From JAHISC01 sp964645815 (lineage in GTDB: Bacteria > Patescibacteriota > Patescibacteriia > UBA9934), in the NCBI GenBank assembly GCA_964645815.1, contig CAZYCR010000001.1, positions 1 through 50,553 of the forward strand: DNA of 50,553 bases, in the 5' to 3' direction. The notes beneath the pieces are model-generated. The model was not told the origin of the DNA. It made no database searches and worked only from the letters and a program-made list of their open reading frames with translations. This document shows positions 26,085 to 34,053 of the stretch, one piece after another (the first letter of the stretch is position 1; every line of letters starts with the position of its first letter). The translations under genes and the position numbers were made by a program.

Positions 26085-28142
26085 ATGAAACAACTTTCAA
26101 AGTCCGAGGCCGCCACGCGGATTAAAAAACTAAGAACAACGATAGACCACTATCGTTATTTGTATCATGTTCTTGATCGCGCAGATATTTCAGAAGCTGC
26201 GCTAGATTCTTTAAAGCATGAGCTTTATGAGTTGGAAGAGATGTTTCCGGATTTAATTACGCCAGATTCACCAACGCAACGGGTTGGCGGTGTAGCCCTC
26301 GATAAATTTAAAAAGATCAAGCACAGCGAACGAATGCTCTCAATGGAAGATGTTTTTTCCAAAGAAGAATTTTCTGCTTGGTTAGAAAAGCTGGATCGTT
26401 TTGCCAATAAAAAAATCAAGGAATTTTACTGCATGACCAAAATTGATGGTCTGGCAGTTTCTTTGAGCTATCAAAGCGGTCTTTTAAAAACAGGTGCCAC
26501 TCGTGGAGACGGTAGAATTGGCGAAGACATTACTCAAAATGTAAAAACAATTGAATCGATTCCGTTAAAATTGCGTCAATTAACAAAAGCTGAAATTGAT
26601 ACGCTCAATAAAAAATATAAGTTGAAATCGGAAACATTGAAAACTTTAGAAAAATCAAATAGTCAGATCGAAATTCGTGGTGAAATTTTCATGCGAAAAT
26701 CTGATTTTGAAAAACTCAATCAACGTCAAAAGAAAGCGGGCAAGCCTGAGTTTGCCAATCCTCGAAATATTTCTGCCGGCAGTGTCCGTCAACTTGATCC
26801 AAAAATCACGGCCGAGCGACCACTAACTTTTCGAGCTTGGGCACTTTTGGGCCTTGGAGACATTAATCAAGATGCAGCCCTGGCAATTACAAAATTACTT
26901 GGTTTTAAAACCGCAGACGGAGTCTTGGCCGAGGGAGAAATGGCGGTTGGTAAAGTCATGGACCAGTTGGAAAAAAAGCGGGAAAAGCTTGATTATTGGA
27001 TTGATGGTTTGGTTGTTAGGGTAAATAATGCTCGTGATTTTAGAGAATTGGGTGTTATCGGAAAGACACCTCGGGCTATTGTCGCTTGGAAATTTCCACC
27101 AGAAGAAGCAACAACCAAGGTTTTGCAGGTTGATTGGTATGTTGGCCGAACTGGCAAATTGACCCCTGTGGCCACAGTTGAACCAACCTTTGTTGCCGGA
27201 ACCACGGTTACTCATGCCACACTGCACAACCTCGATGAAATTAGACGTCTTGGTTTAAAAATTGGAGACACGGTAATTTTGACAAAAGCTGGAGATATCA
27301 TCCCAAAAATCACCAAAGTTTTGAAAGAAATGCGTTCAGGTCTAGAGAAGGTTGTTAAAGCACCGGAAAAATGCCCTGTCTGCGGTTCTCCTTTATCGCA
27401 CAAAGCCGGCGCAGTTGATATTATTTGCACCAACAAAAATTGTTTTTCAATGGAACGCGAGCGTATCCTGCACGCGGCGAGAGCATTTCAGATTGATGGC
27501 TTGGGCGGTAAAAGCATTGAACATTTTATTAATGCCGGGCTTTTAAAACATGCTCCTGACATTTTTACTTTGGCAGAAAATGATATCGCCGGACTCGAAG
27601 GTTATGGAGAAGTTTCCGCTAAAAAGATTGTTAGCGAAATTCAAAGTAAGAAAAAAATTGACCTAGCTCATTTTTTGGTGGCTCTGAGTATTCCGAATGT
27701 TGGCGCAGAAACAGCTCTAGATTTAGCACGCTCTTTTGGATCTCTTGCGGAAATTGAAAAGGCCAAGCTGGAATCACTGAAAAATGTTGAAGACATTGGT
27801 GACGTTGTGGCAAATTCGATCATAGAGTTTTTTAGAAGTGATCGGAGCAAAGCATTATTGGCAGCCTACGATAAGGCCGGTGTCAGTGTTACTGATTACA
27901 AAAAGAGTGGTTCAAAGTTTGCTGGCCTTTCTTTTGTTCTCACCGGCACGCTCGACAAACTAACCAGAGAAGAGGCAAAAGCGGCAATTGAAGATCAAGG
28001 TGGTTCTGTTTCAGGCTCGGTCAGTAAAAATACTGATTTCGTTGTAGTTGGCGAAAATCCTGGTTCAAAATACGATAAAGCCCAAAAACTTGGGGTCAAA
28101 ATCTTGAAAGAAGATGAATTTTTGCGTAAGCTCGGAAAGTAA
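26085..28142 (+). CDS. ligA: NAD-dependent DNA ligase
   Basis: Seals nicks using NAD+. In 685 aa it shows the adenylation Lys119 in CMTKIDGLAVSL, TRGDGRIGEDITQN, GEIFM and WKFPPEEA, then the OB fold (GRTGKLTPVA), the four-cysteine zinc finger (CPVCGSPL...CTNKNC), helix-hairpin-helix repeats (GLEGYGEVSAKKI) and a C-terminal BRCT domain (FVLTGTLDKLTREEAKAAIE). Normal length. Confidence 0.97.
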   Translation: MKQLSKSEAATRIKKLRTTIDHYRYLYHVLDRADISEAALDSLKHELYELEEMFPDLITPDSPTQRVGGVALDKFKKIKHSERMLSMEDVFSKEEFSAWLEKLDRFANKKIKEFYCMTKIDGLAVSLSYQSGLLKTGATRGDGRIGEDITQNVKTIESIPLKLRQLTKAEIDTLNKKYKLKSETLKTLEKSNSQIEIRGEIFMRKSDFEKLNQRQKKAGKPEFANPRNISAGSVRQLDPKITAERPLTFRAWALLGLGDINQDAALAITKLLGFKTADGVLAEGEMAVGKVMDQLEKKREKLDYWIDGLVVRVNNARDFRELGVIGKTPRAIVAWKFPPEEATTKVLQVDWYVGRTGKLTPVATVEPTFVAGTTVTHATLHNLDEIRRLGLKIGDTVILTKAGDIIPKITKVLKEMRSGLEKVVKAPEKCPVCGSPLSHKAGAVDIICTNKNCFSMERERILHAARAFQIDGLGGKSIEHFINAGLLKHAPDIFTLAENDIAGLEGYGEVSAKKIVSEIQSKKKIDLAHFLVALSIPNVGAETALDLARSFGSLAEIEKAKLESLKNVEDIGDVVANSIIEFFRSDRSKALLAAYDKAGVSVTDYKKSGSKFAGLSFVLTGTLDKLTREEAKAAIEDQGGSVSGSVSKNTDFVVVGENPGSKYDKAQKLGVKILKEDEFLRKLGK

Positions 28143-28147
28143 CAATA

Positions 28148-28227
28148 ACGGGTCCTGTCACGGCTCTCACCCCACCAGTGCTCACTACGTTGCGCGCTGT
28201 CGGGGTCCCCGTCGCCGTGCCACCCGT
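28148..28227. repeat. GC-rich intergenic stem-loop between ligA and gatC
   Basis: Nested arms ACGGG/CCCGT (28148-28152/28223-28227), CACGGC/GCCGTG (28159-28164/28214-28219) and CCCC/GGGG (28170-28173/28202-28205) fold the whole gap into one imperfect hairpin. No ORF and no T-tract follow. The final T is also the first base of the TATAAA box before gatC. Confidence 0.55.
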
Positions 28228-28240
28228 ATAAATGAACATT

Positions 28241-28531
28241 ATGTCTAATATCGAATTTAATCTAGATCGAGTCGCCGAGCTATCTATGCTTAGTCTCACC
28301 GATGAGGAGAAAAAACAGCTGGAAGTGCAATTACCATCGATTGTGGCATACGTCAGCCGTTTACATGAAGTTGATACGAGTAATGTAGAAGCAAAACCGT
28401 ACCTGCAACAAGAAAAAAATGTTTTCAGGGATGATGAAGTAAAAGAAGATGATAGTGAAAAAGAGAGAGTAAGAGATAATTTTCCAAAAAAGACCGGAGA
28501 TGCTTTAGAAGTTCCGGCCGTCTTTGAATAG
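28241..28531 (+). CDS. gatC: Asp-tRNA(Asn)/Glu-tRNA(Gln) amidotransferase subunit C
   Basis: Small stabilising subunit of GatCAB. The 96-aa protein has the family start (FNLDRVAELSMLSLTDEEKK, then LPSIVAYVSRLHEVDTSNVE) and ends DNFPKKTGDALEVPAVFE, matching the usual VP.V(F/I)E terminus. I chose the ATG at 28241; the ATG at 28232 overlaps the TATAAA box. gatA follows by one base. gatB is not in this window. Confidence 0.9.
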   Translation: MSNIEFNLDRVAELSMLSLTDEEKKQLEVQLPSIVAYVSRLHEVDTSNVEAKPYLQQEKNVFRDDEVKEDDSEKERVRDNFPKKTGDALEVPAVFE

Positions 28532-28532
28532 T

Positions 28533-29957
28533 ATGAATAGCGCAGCAGAAATAGTAAAAGCAATTGCCGAAAAAAAGAAGACAGCCAGCCAAGTGGTTGA
28601 TGAATGTCTAGCTTCAATTAAGAAAAAAGACGGAGAACTGGGAGCTTTTTTGGAAGTTTTTGAGGATGAAGCAAGAGAACGAGCAAAAGAAATTGATGCC
28701 ATGGTTGCAGCTAAGAAAGATTTGCCTCGTTTGGCCGGGTTACCGATTGCTATTAAAGACAACATTCTCTTTGCTAATCACACGGCATCAGCCGGTTCCA
28801 AAATGCTCTCTGATTACAAGGCAGCTTACAATTCAACAGTTGTTGAACGTCTTTTAGCAGCCGGTGCTATTATTATTGGTCGAACCAATATGGATGAATT
28901 CGCTATGGGTTCGTCCACCGAAACTTCTGCTTTCAAAATTACCAAGAATCCACATAATCCAGAAAAAGTGCCTGGTGGCTCATCTGGCGGTTCTGCTGTG
29001 GCCGTTGCAGCAGGAATGGTGCCAGTAGCTCTCGGCTCTGACACAGGCGGTTCAATTCGTCAGCCAGCAGCTCTTTGTGGCGTTGTGGGTTTGAAACCAA
29101 GTTATGGCCGAGTTTCACGCTATGGTCTGATTGCTATGGCTTCAAGCTTGGATCAGATTGGAGTTTTTGCTAATTCAGCGGCCGATGCTGCTTTGATTTT
29201 GGAAGTTATGGAAGGGAAGGATGAACATGATGCAACTTCGTTGGAAATAGAAGAGACAACCGTACCCGAACTTTTAAGTAAAGATTTAAAGGGAATCAAA
29301 ATCGGCGTACCTGCGGAATATTTTGTTGATGGCATGGATGAAAGAGTTAAAAAAAGTGTTGAAGAAGCAATAGAAAATTTACGTGAATTAGATGCAGAAA
29401 TAGTAGAAATTAGTTTACCGCTGACTAAATTTGCGCTGCCAACGTACTATATTATTCAACCGGCTGAATCCAGCTCAAACCTGGCTCGATTTGATGGACT
29501 GCGTTATGGCACTCGTGCCAAGGCCGATACTCTACTGGCTACATATTTGACAGACAGGTCTAGTGGTTTTGGTAGGGAAGTGAAGCGTCGGATCATGCTT
29601 GGCAACTACATCCTCTCAGCTGGATATTATGATGCATATTACAAAAAAGCGCTTGCCGTTAGAACTGCAATAGTCGAGGAACTGAACAATGTTTTCAAAA
29701 AAGTTGATTTGATTGTTTGTCCAACCTCGCCGACTGTTGCTTGGGATATTGGTGAGAAATTCGATGATCCTTTGACCATGTATTTGGCAGATATTTTTAC
29801 AATCACAGCTAATTTAGCAGGTCTACCAGCGATTTCGATTCCATGCGGCACAGTAGATAATTTACCAGTCGGATTGCAATTCATGGCCGCACCTTTGAAA
29901 GACAATAAAGTTTTAGAAGCAGCAGCTTCGTTTGAAAGGTTGGCCGACAAGTTATGA
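28533..29957 (+). CDS. gatA: Asp-tRNA(Asn)/Glu-tRNA(Gln) amidotransferase subunit A
   Basis: Glutaminase subunit supplying ammonia for transamidation of misacylated tRNA. In 474 aa the amidase signature is clear: Lys in LPIAIKDNILF, PGGSSGGSAVAVAAG and GSDTGGSIRQPAALCGVVG, giving the Ser-cisSer-Lys triad. The ATG at 28533 was preferred to the TTG at 28524 because it follows the gatC stop by one base. It overlaps lgt by four bases. Confidence 0.96.
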   Translation: MNSAAEIVKAIAEKKKTASQVVDECLASIKKKDGELGAFLEVFEDEARERAKEIDAMVAAKKDLPRLAGLPIAIKDNILFANHTASAGSKMLSDYKAAYNSTVVERLLAAGAIIIGRTNMDEFAMGSSTETSAFKITKNPHNPEKVPGGSSGGSAVAVAAGMVPVALGSDTGGSIRQPAALCGVVGLKPSYGRVSRYGLIAMASSLDQIGVFANSAADAALILEVMEGKDEHDATSLEIEETTVPELLSKDLKGIKIGVPAEYFVDGMDERVKKSVEEAIENLRELDAEIVEISLPLTKFALPTYYIIQPAESSSNLARFDGLRYGTRAKADTLLATYLTDRSSGFGREVKRRIMLGNYILSAGYYDAYYKKALAVRTAIVEELNNVFKKVDLIVCPTSPTVAWDIGEKFDDPLTMYLADIFTITANLAGLPAISIPCGTVDNLPVGLQFMAAPLKDNKVLEAAASFERLADKL

Positions 29958-30697
29958 TTCCATATTTTGAATGGAAGACGATAGAGCTTGGTCCAGTCAC
30001 AATTTATGTTTGGGGGATTTTCGTGGCGCTCGGATTTTTACTGGCTGCTTGGGTTGCAGCTCGACGAGCAAAATCACAAAATCTTGAGCCAAAAGTAATT
30101 TATGATCTGACATTTTGGATGATGTTGTCAGGTTTAGTTGGCGGACGTTTGGGTTACGTACTTTTTTACGATCCAGCATTTTTTCTTGAGCATCCATTAG
30201 AAATATTCTCTCTGTGGGACGGTGGTTCATCTGTTTTTGGAGGATTTATTTTAGCAGCAATTGTTGGAATTTGGTTCTTACGAAAAAAACAATTAAACGT
30301 TTTAAGATACAGCGACGTAGCAATTTTTGGTTTGCCTTTTGGTTTGTGGCTTGGTCGAATCGGTTGTTTTTTAATCCACGATCACCCAGGAACTGTAACG
30401 AATTTCTTTCTCGGCGTGTATTATCCAGATGGAATAGTGCGCCATGACCACGGTTTGTATCTATCTCTAACAGGTCTGGTTATTGCTTTAGTCTTTCTGT
30501 GGATAAGTCGTAAAACTAGACCAGATGGAACTTATTTAGCACTGTTTTTAATGCTTTATGGCCCAATACGCTTCTTTCTAGACTTCTATCGTGCGGCTGA
30601 TGTAAGATACTTGGGATTAACCCCGGCCCAATATTTTTCCCTCATCATGATCGCCTTGGGAATTTACATTTTTTATAAAATTAGAAAAAATAAATAA
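29954..30697 (+). CDS. lgt: Prolipoprotein diacylglyceryl transferase
   Basis: Attaches diacylglycerol to the lipobox Cys of prolipoproteins. The 247-aa protein has seven predicted membrane helices, the GGRLGYVLFYD motif and the Lgt signature GRIGCFLIHDHPG. It overlaps gatA by ATGA. Confidence 0.92.
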   Translation: MIPYFEWKTIELGPVTIYVWGIFVALGFLLAAWVAARRAKSQNLEPKVIYDLTFWMMLSGLVGGRLGYVLFYDPAFFLEHPLEIFSLWDGGSSVFGGFILAAIVGIWFLRKKQLNVLRYSDVAIFGLPFGLWLGRIGCFLIHDHPGTVTNFFLGVYYPDGIVRHDHGLYLSLTGLVIALVFLWISRKTRPDGTYLALFLMLYGPIRFFLDFYRAADVRYLGLTPAQYFSLIMIALGIYIFYKIRKNK

Positions 30698-30702
30698 TAA
30701 TT

Positions 30703-31413
30703 ATGGATGAGAAAAAAGGTTTCTTTGACGGTAATCCAAAAATGCTTTTTGTTTTTGGTTTGGTAACCGGGATTGCTCTCACGAGTTTGTTGAGTGGCTC
30801 AATTAAATTACCAAGTTTTAATTCAAACGGTAATCAAGTTGTTCGTACTTTTGATGATGTCAATACTGATGAGGGTTCTGGAACAGTGAGTGTTCTCGAT
30901 CCGGTCACAAAAGATGATCATATCTTGGGCGATATCAACAAAGCAAAAATTGTTTTGGTTGAATATTCTTATTTCCAATGTCCTTATTGTGCTAATCATG
31001 TTCCAACCATCAAACAACTGATGGAAGAATATGGTGACGATATTGCTTTGGTCTATCGACATTTTCCTCTGACTTCAATTCACTCTGAAGCAGAACCGGC
31101 AGCTGAGGCAGCGGAGTGTGCAGCGGATCAAGGAAAATTCTGGGAATTCCACGACCAGTTGTTTGCGCGCCAAGGCGAGCTAGGTGATGAGCTTTATTAC
31201 GAATTGGCTGATCAGCTTGGTTTAAATGCAGCAGAGTTTGATGAATGCTATACCGGCGGTTTGCATGCAGCAGATGTCCAGAGTGATTTGGAAAGCGGTA
31301 TTAATGCCGGAGTACAAGGCACGCCTGCAACATTTGTTAACGGCATGGTTGTTTCTGGAGCAGTGCCGTATGCAACCATGGTTGATGCGATTAATACTGT
31401 TCTAGGCGAATAA
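30703..31413 (+). CDS. Membrane-anchored DsbA-like thioredoxin-fold protein
   Basis: A 236-aa thiol oxidoreductase-like protein. One N-terminal membrane helix (MLFVFGLVTGIALTSLLSG) is followed by a DsbA/thioredoxin fold with the active site CPYC (Cys93, Cys96) in YFQCPYCANHVP, the helical insert, and the cis-Pro region GVQGTPATFVNG. Likely forms disulfides in exported proteins, such as the cysteine-bearing pseudopilin and secreted proteins here (inference). A terminator follows. Confidence 0.9.
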   Translation: MDEKKGFFDGNPKMLFVFGLVTGIALTSLLSGSIKLPSFNSNGNQVVRTFDDVNTDEGSGTVSVLDPVTKDDHILGDINKAKIVLVEYSYFQCPYCANHVPTIKQLMEEYGDDIALVYRHFPLTSIHSEAEPAAEAAECAADQGKFWEFHDQLFARQGELGDELYYELADQLGLNAAEFDECYTGGLHAADVQSDLESGINAGVQGTPATFVNGMVVSGAVPYATMVDAINTVLGE

Positions 31414-31421
31414 AAAATAGA

Positions 31422-31458
31422 GGCCGGCACCAAAAAGGTGCTGGTCTTTTATTTTTTT
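31422..31458 (+). terminator. Terminator after the DsbA-like gene
   Basis: GGCCGGCACC pairs with GGTGCTGGTC (one G:U pair), followed by TTTTATTTTTTT. Confidence 0.85.
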
Positions 31459-31500
31459 TAAGTTTTTGCTAAAGTCCTAACGTCTTATTTGGAGGGCGTG

Positions 31501-31863
31501 ATGAACGCTGAAGAAGAACGTTTGGCGCGGAAGGAGCTGTTTACCTTTCTCAACGAGCAGGCGGACATCTGGATCAAGGCCATGAGTCGCTACTTCGAAG
31601 CCTCGTTTCCGGAGCGGGTGACCAAGGGGAAGCTCCTGACTCACAACATGCCTGATCTCGGTGCAATTAGGTTATTTTGTGAGATTCTGGGCACGGTCCG
31701 GTTCGACGAGTTCATGGGTCACGAGGGCGCTGCTCGTCTGCACAAGTTCATGGAGAAGATGAACTACCTCATCTTCTACCTCGGGCGCAGGAGAGAGTAC
31801 TACGCTGTCGAGCATCTGCAGATCGCCTGGAACAAGCTGGTGCGTCACTACCTGCCCGACTGA
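31501..31863 (+). CDS. GC-rich 120-aa ORF (cassette 3), unknown function
   Basis: GGAGGG (31491-31496) precedes the ATG by four bases. An extended -10 (TGC-TAAAGT, 31467-31475) lies upstream. The protein is soluble and helical, with aromatic residues (ADIWIKAMSRYFEASFPERV, later LIFYLGRRREYYAVEHLQIA) and ends VRHYLPD. Codons are G/C-ending (38 of 60 G/C in 31681-31740), unlike its neighbours. No family recognised. It has its own terminator, so it is an independent unit between the DsbA-like gene and the minus-strand kinase pair. Confidence 0.7.
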   Translation: MNAEEERLARKELFTFLNEQADIWIKAMSRYFEASFPERVTKGKLLTHNMPDLGAIRLFCEILGTVRFDEFMGHEGAARLHKFMEKMNYLIFYLGRRREYYAVEHLQIAWNKLVRHYLPD

Positions 31864-31882
31864 TAGTCTCATCGGGCAACAG

Positions 31883-31912
31883 GGCGGGTCCAATCGGGAC
31901 CCGCTTTTCAAT
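31883..31912 (+). terminator. Terminator of GC-rich cassette 3
   Basis: GCGGGTCC pairs with GGGACCCGC around CAATC, followed by TTTT. Confidence 0.85.
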
Positions 31913-32289
31913 TAACCAAAAATGCCACCGAAAAGGTTACCTTTTTCTTCATCACTCTCAATGGCTACTGTTCTTGATCCTTCGCCAACAGTTGCTGCTA
32001 CCCAGCGCTTTATTCGATCAGCTTCTTTTTCAACGGTCGGACCGTCATATTCGCCGCTGTGCATATGATTTGTTCCGTAACTTGGTTTTTTCTGGTCAAG
32101 GTGAAGAGAAAAAATTATATCTTCGCCATCTTCATTTAAGTACAAATGAAATCTTGGATAGAATTCAGCTGTTAGACGCAGGGTGAAACTTTCTGAACCG
32201 GTTTTTGGATCAGTAAATGGTGCGTAGCCAGCTTTCCTGAGTATGGCTAGAGGATTATTAACGCGTGATTTTGGGAAACGAATATCCAT
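31912..32289 (-). CDS. Hypothetical protein paired with a kinase
   Basis: A 125-aa soluble protein starting MDIRFPKSRVNNPLAILRKA with a conserved-looking middle (FTLRLTAEFYPRFHLYLNED, then IIFSLHLDQKKPSY) and a Gly-rich end (KGNLFGGIFG). I chose the ATG at 32289, one base after the stop of the upstream kinase gene; the longer start at 32322 would overlap the kinase. I associate this arrangement with Patescibacteria but cannot name the function. Confidence 0.7.
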   Translation of the reverse strand: MDIRFPKSRVNNPLAILRKAGYAPFTDPKTGSESFTLRLTAEFYPRFHLYLNEDGEDIIFSLHLDQKKPSYGTNHMHSGEYDGPTVEKEADRIKRWVAATVGEGSRTVAIESDEEKGNLFGGIFG

Positions 32290-32290
32290 A

Positions 32291-32950
32291 TTAGACTTTG
32301 GCAGAAACTGAGACTGTTTCAAACCGTCGGCGCGAGCCCAGCTTCTTGATACGATTTTTTAAGGCTAAGGAAATGATTCCAACGCAGTAATCGGCGACAC
32401 TTTGCGGTGGTAATTCAGCATTAACGATAAAGTCGGCAAAATCTTTGGTTGGAATAACGTGTTTTCTGGCGTTTGGCAGTAAGACATTTTCAATGTAGCC
32501 GTCCTCGACCCATGGCTGGCGGAGTTTTCGACGTTTTACTTGACTATCCTCGGACAAATTGAAAAAGATTTTAAGATCAATCAAATCTCTAAGGCGAGGG
32601 TCGTAAAGTGAGAGAAAACCATCGACTAAAATTATCGGGGAAGAAAAAACACATTTTTCACCAACCATTTTGTCATCTTTTCGAGAGTAGTGGGGAACAA
32701 TCGCGTAGTGTCCAGATTTTAAATCCGTCGCCGCTTTCACTAGTTCGTCCCATTTGATACTCGTTGGATCGTCCCAATTAGTCCAATCGAGAATTTTTGG
32801 AACATCATCAATATCTTTAAAAAAGTCGTCCAATTTTAGCCGGGAAACTCCAGCGAAATTCGATTGCATTAAGCGGCAAAAAACCGATTTTCCAGCACCA
32901 CTCGGCCCGGCAATAGCAATGAAATAAGGTTTTTCAGAAATCTGCATCAT
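32291..32950 (-). CDS. Uridine kinase-like P-loop nucleoside kinase
   Basis: A 219-aa P-loop protein. Walker A is IAIAGPSGAGKSVFCRLM near residue 15. LKLDDFFKDIDD, DWTNWDDPTSIKWDEL and PIILVDGFLSLYDPRL follow the uridine kinase/phosphoribulokinase layout (substrate Asp-Asp-Phe, WDxP, and the DGxL strand). The substrate is unproven. A second start one codon in (32947) is equally good. It is the first gene of a minus-strand pair. Confidence 0.85.
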   Translation of the reverse strand: MMQISEKPYFIAIAGPSGAGKSVFCRLMQSNFAGVSRLKLDDFFKDIDDVPKILDWTNWDDPTSIKWDELVKAATDLKSGHYAIVPHYSRKDDKMVGEKCVFSSPIILVDGFLSLYDPRLRDLIDLKIFFNLSEDSQVKRRKLRQPWVEDGYIENVLLPNARKHVIPTKDFADFIVNAELPPQSVADYCVGIISLALKNRIKKLGSRRRFETVSVSAKV

Positions 32951-33016
32951 ACTAGCCTTATCTTACCACAATTATCTTTTACATTACGACTCTTCGAACA
33001 CAAAAACTTCATCGAT

Positions 33017-33025
33017 TGGTATAAT
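33017..33025 (+). promoter_or_regulatory. Extended -10 promoter before small ORFs
   Basis: TGG-TATAAT forms an extended -10 with a perfect hexamer, 50 bases before the first possible small ORF. Confidence 0.55.
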
Positions 33026-33071
33026 ATAAGTATATGCATAAAGATCAGCTTTGTTTATAATCAAAGGAGAT

Positions 33072-33218
33072 TTGTACGTTATAAATATCTTTCTTTTTAT
33101 AGAATCGATATTTTACACAATTGGTTTGATTGGATTCATTATCCTTTTTCCTCAGCATCGCGCTTTTTTCTGTCTTATATTTGATTGGAAAAATTTGTCT
33201 AATAAGTTATTAAATTAA
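33072..33218 (+). CDS. Possible small hydrophobic protein (48 aa)
   Basis: A frame opening at TTG (33072) after AAGGAG (33064-33069) encodes a hydrophobic stretch (VINIFLFIESIFYTIGLIG, then FIILF) and a polar tail ending SNKLLN. The spacing from the ribosome site is only two bases and the start codon is not ATG, so it is tentative. It lies between the TATAAT at 33020 and the next gene. Confidence 0.3.
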   Translation: MYVINIFLFIESIFYTIGLIGFIILFPQHRAFFCLIFDWKNLSNKLLN

Positions 33219-33229
33219 ATAAAAAAAAT

Positions 33230-33709
33230 ATGGATAAAGAATGTTGCCCTGAATTCAAACCAGAAAAATGGGATAAGAAAACATTAAAGTGGGAAAATAA
33301 ACTGTTTATAAAAGAATCAATTCCTACTTTGTTTCACATTCCGTTTCCTCCAATGATTGGAAAGAAGATTGCGAGAATGTGGGATTTGGCAAAAAAATCT
33401 CAAGCAAATATTTCAGACAAGACAGATGCTTTGATTTTGTTTCGAGATCCATCAGCATTTAAGTCAGAAATTTATTACTCAGTTACTAAAGAAGTTGAAG
33501 GAGCAAATAATGCAACAATTTCTGGAACATTTGTAGCAAGAGTATTTGATGGTCCGTATAACGCTATTCCAAAAAATATCAAGGAAATGGAAGCGTATTT
33601 AGCAAAAGAGAATAAGACGCCTAAAGATTATTATGTCCACTACGCCTATTGTCCAAAATGTGCAAAAGAGAGAGGACATAATTATATGATTCTTTTTGCT
33701 GAAATTTAA
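33230..33709 (+). CDS. Conserved hypothetical protein with CxxC ends
   Basis: A 159-aa soluble protein. The start is KECCPEFKPEKWDKKTLKW, the middle KEVEGANNATISGTFVARVF, and the end YAYCPKCAKERGHNYMILFA. The paired cysteines near both ends (CC, CPKC) suggest metal binding or a redox site. I recognise the overall pattern as a recurring uncharacterised family, but cannot assign a function. A 12-bp perfect inverted repeat follows. Confidence 0.7.
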   Translation: MDKECCPEFKPEKWDKKTLKWENKLFIKESIPTLFHIPFPPMIGKKIARMWDLAKKSQANISDKTDALILFRDPSAFKSEIYYSVTKEVEGANNATISGTFVARVFDGPYNAIPKNIKEMEAYLAKENKTPKDYYVHYAYCPKCAKERGHNYMILFAEI

Positions 33710-33722
33710 ATTACCCTCTAAA

Positions 33723-33751
33723 CACAAAATCGCCCTGGCGGCGATTTTGTG
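33723..33751. terminator. Perfect 12-bp stem-loop, probable terminator
   Basis: CACAAAATCGCC (33723-33734) pairs with GGCGATTTTGTG (33740-33751) around CTGGC. No long T-tract follows, so termination would rely on the stem's own T-run. Confidence 0.55.
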
Positions 33752-34053
33752 ATTTAGACTTTTCACTATCGGTGCAGGCCACTCGGGTTGCACGATACTG
33801 AATAGTCCTGGCGGTGTACTCAGGTTAGGTACCCAAGAAAGGCAAGGTTTATAGGGGTTTCATGGAGCTTATTTTGGAGGCGATTTGAGGCACTCGGGTC
33901 GGGGTCATTTTTAGGAAATGGGACAAAATGGGACACTACAAAAAGAGTTCAACATAAACAATCATATTCGACACTATTTCGTAGCATTCATCAGTATTCT
34001 GCACTATGTTCGGCTTGTGTTCGCTGATAAAAAAATTTGATAAAATCTTATCA
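33752..34053. other. Intergenic boundary region without a gene
   Basis: No convincing ORF. It contains a tandem 10-bp repeat, AAATGGGACA twice (33916-33935), a repeated ACTCGGGT (near 33780 and 33893), and two imperfect copies of a TCGACACTATTTCGTAGC-like motif (33968-33985, 33998-34014). It marks the change from housekeeping genes to the accessory island. Confidence 0.5.

Noticed and set aside
28096..28617. Long minus-strand ORF over the ligA-gatC junction
   Set aside because: It runs through gatC and the GC-rich hairpin in antisense, is Ser-rich low complexity, and has no ribosome site; gatC on the plus strand is clear.
33599..33793. Minus-strand 64-aa ORF near the island boundary
   Set aside because: Antisense to the end of the CxxC protein gene and to the 12-bp stem-loop; no start signal.
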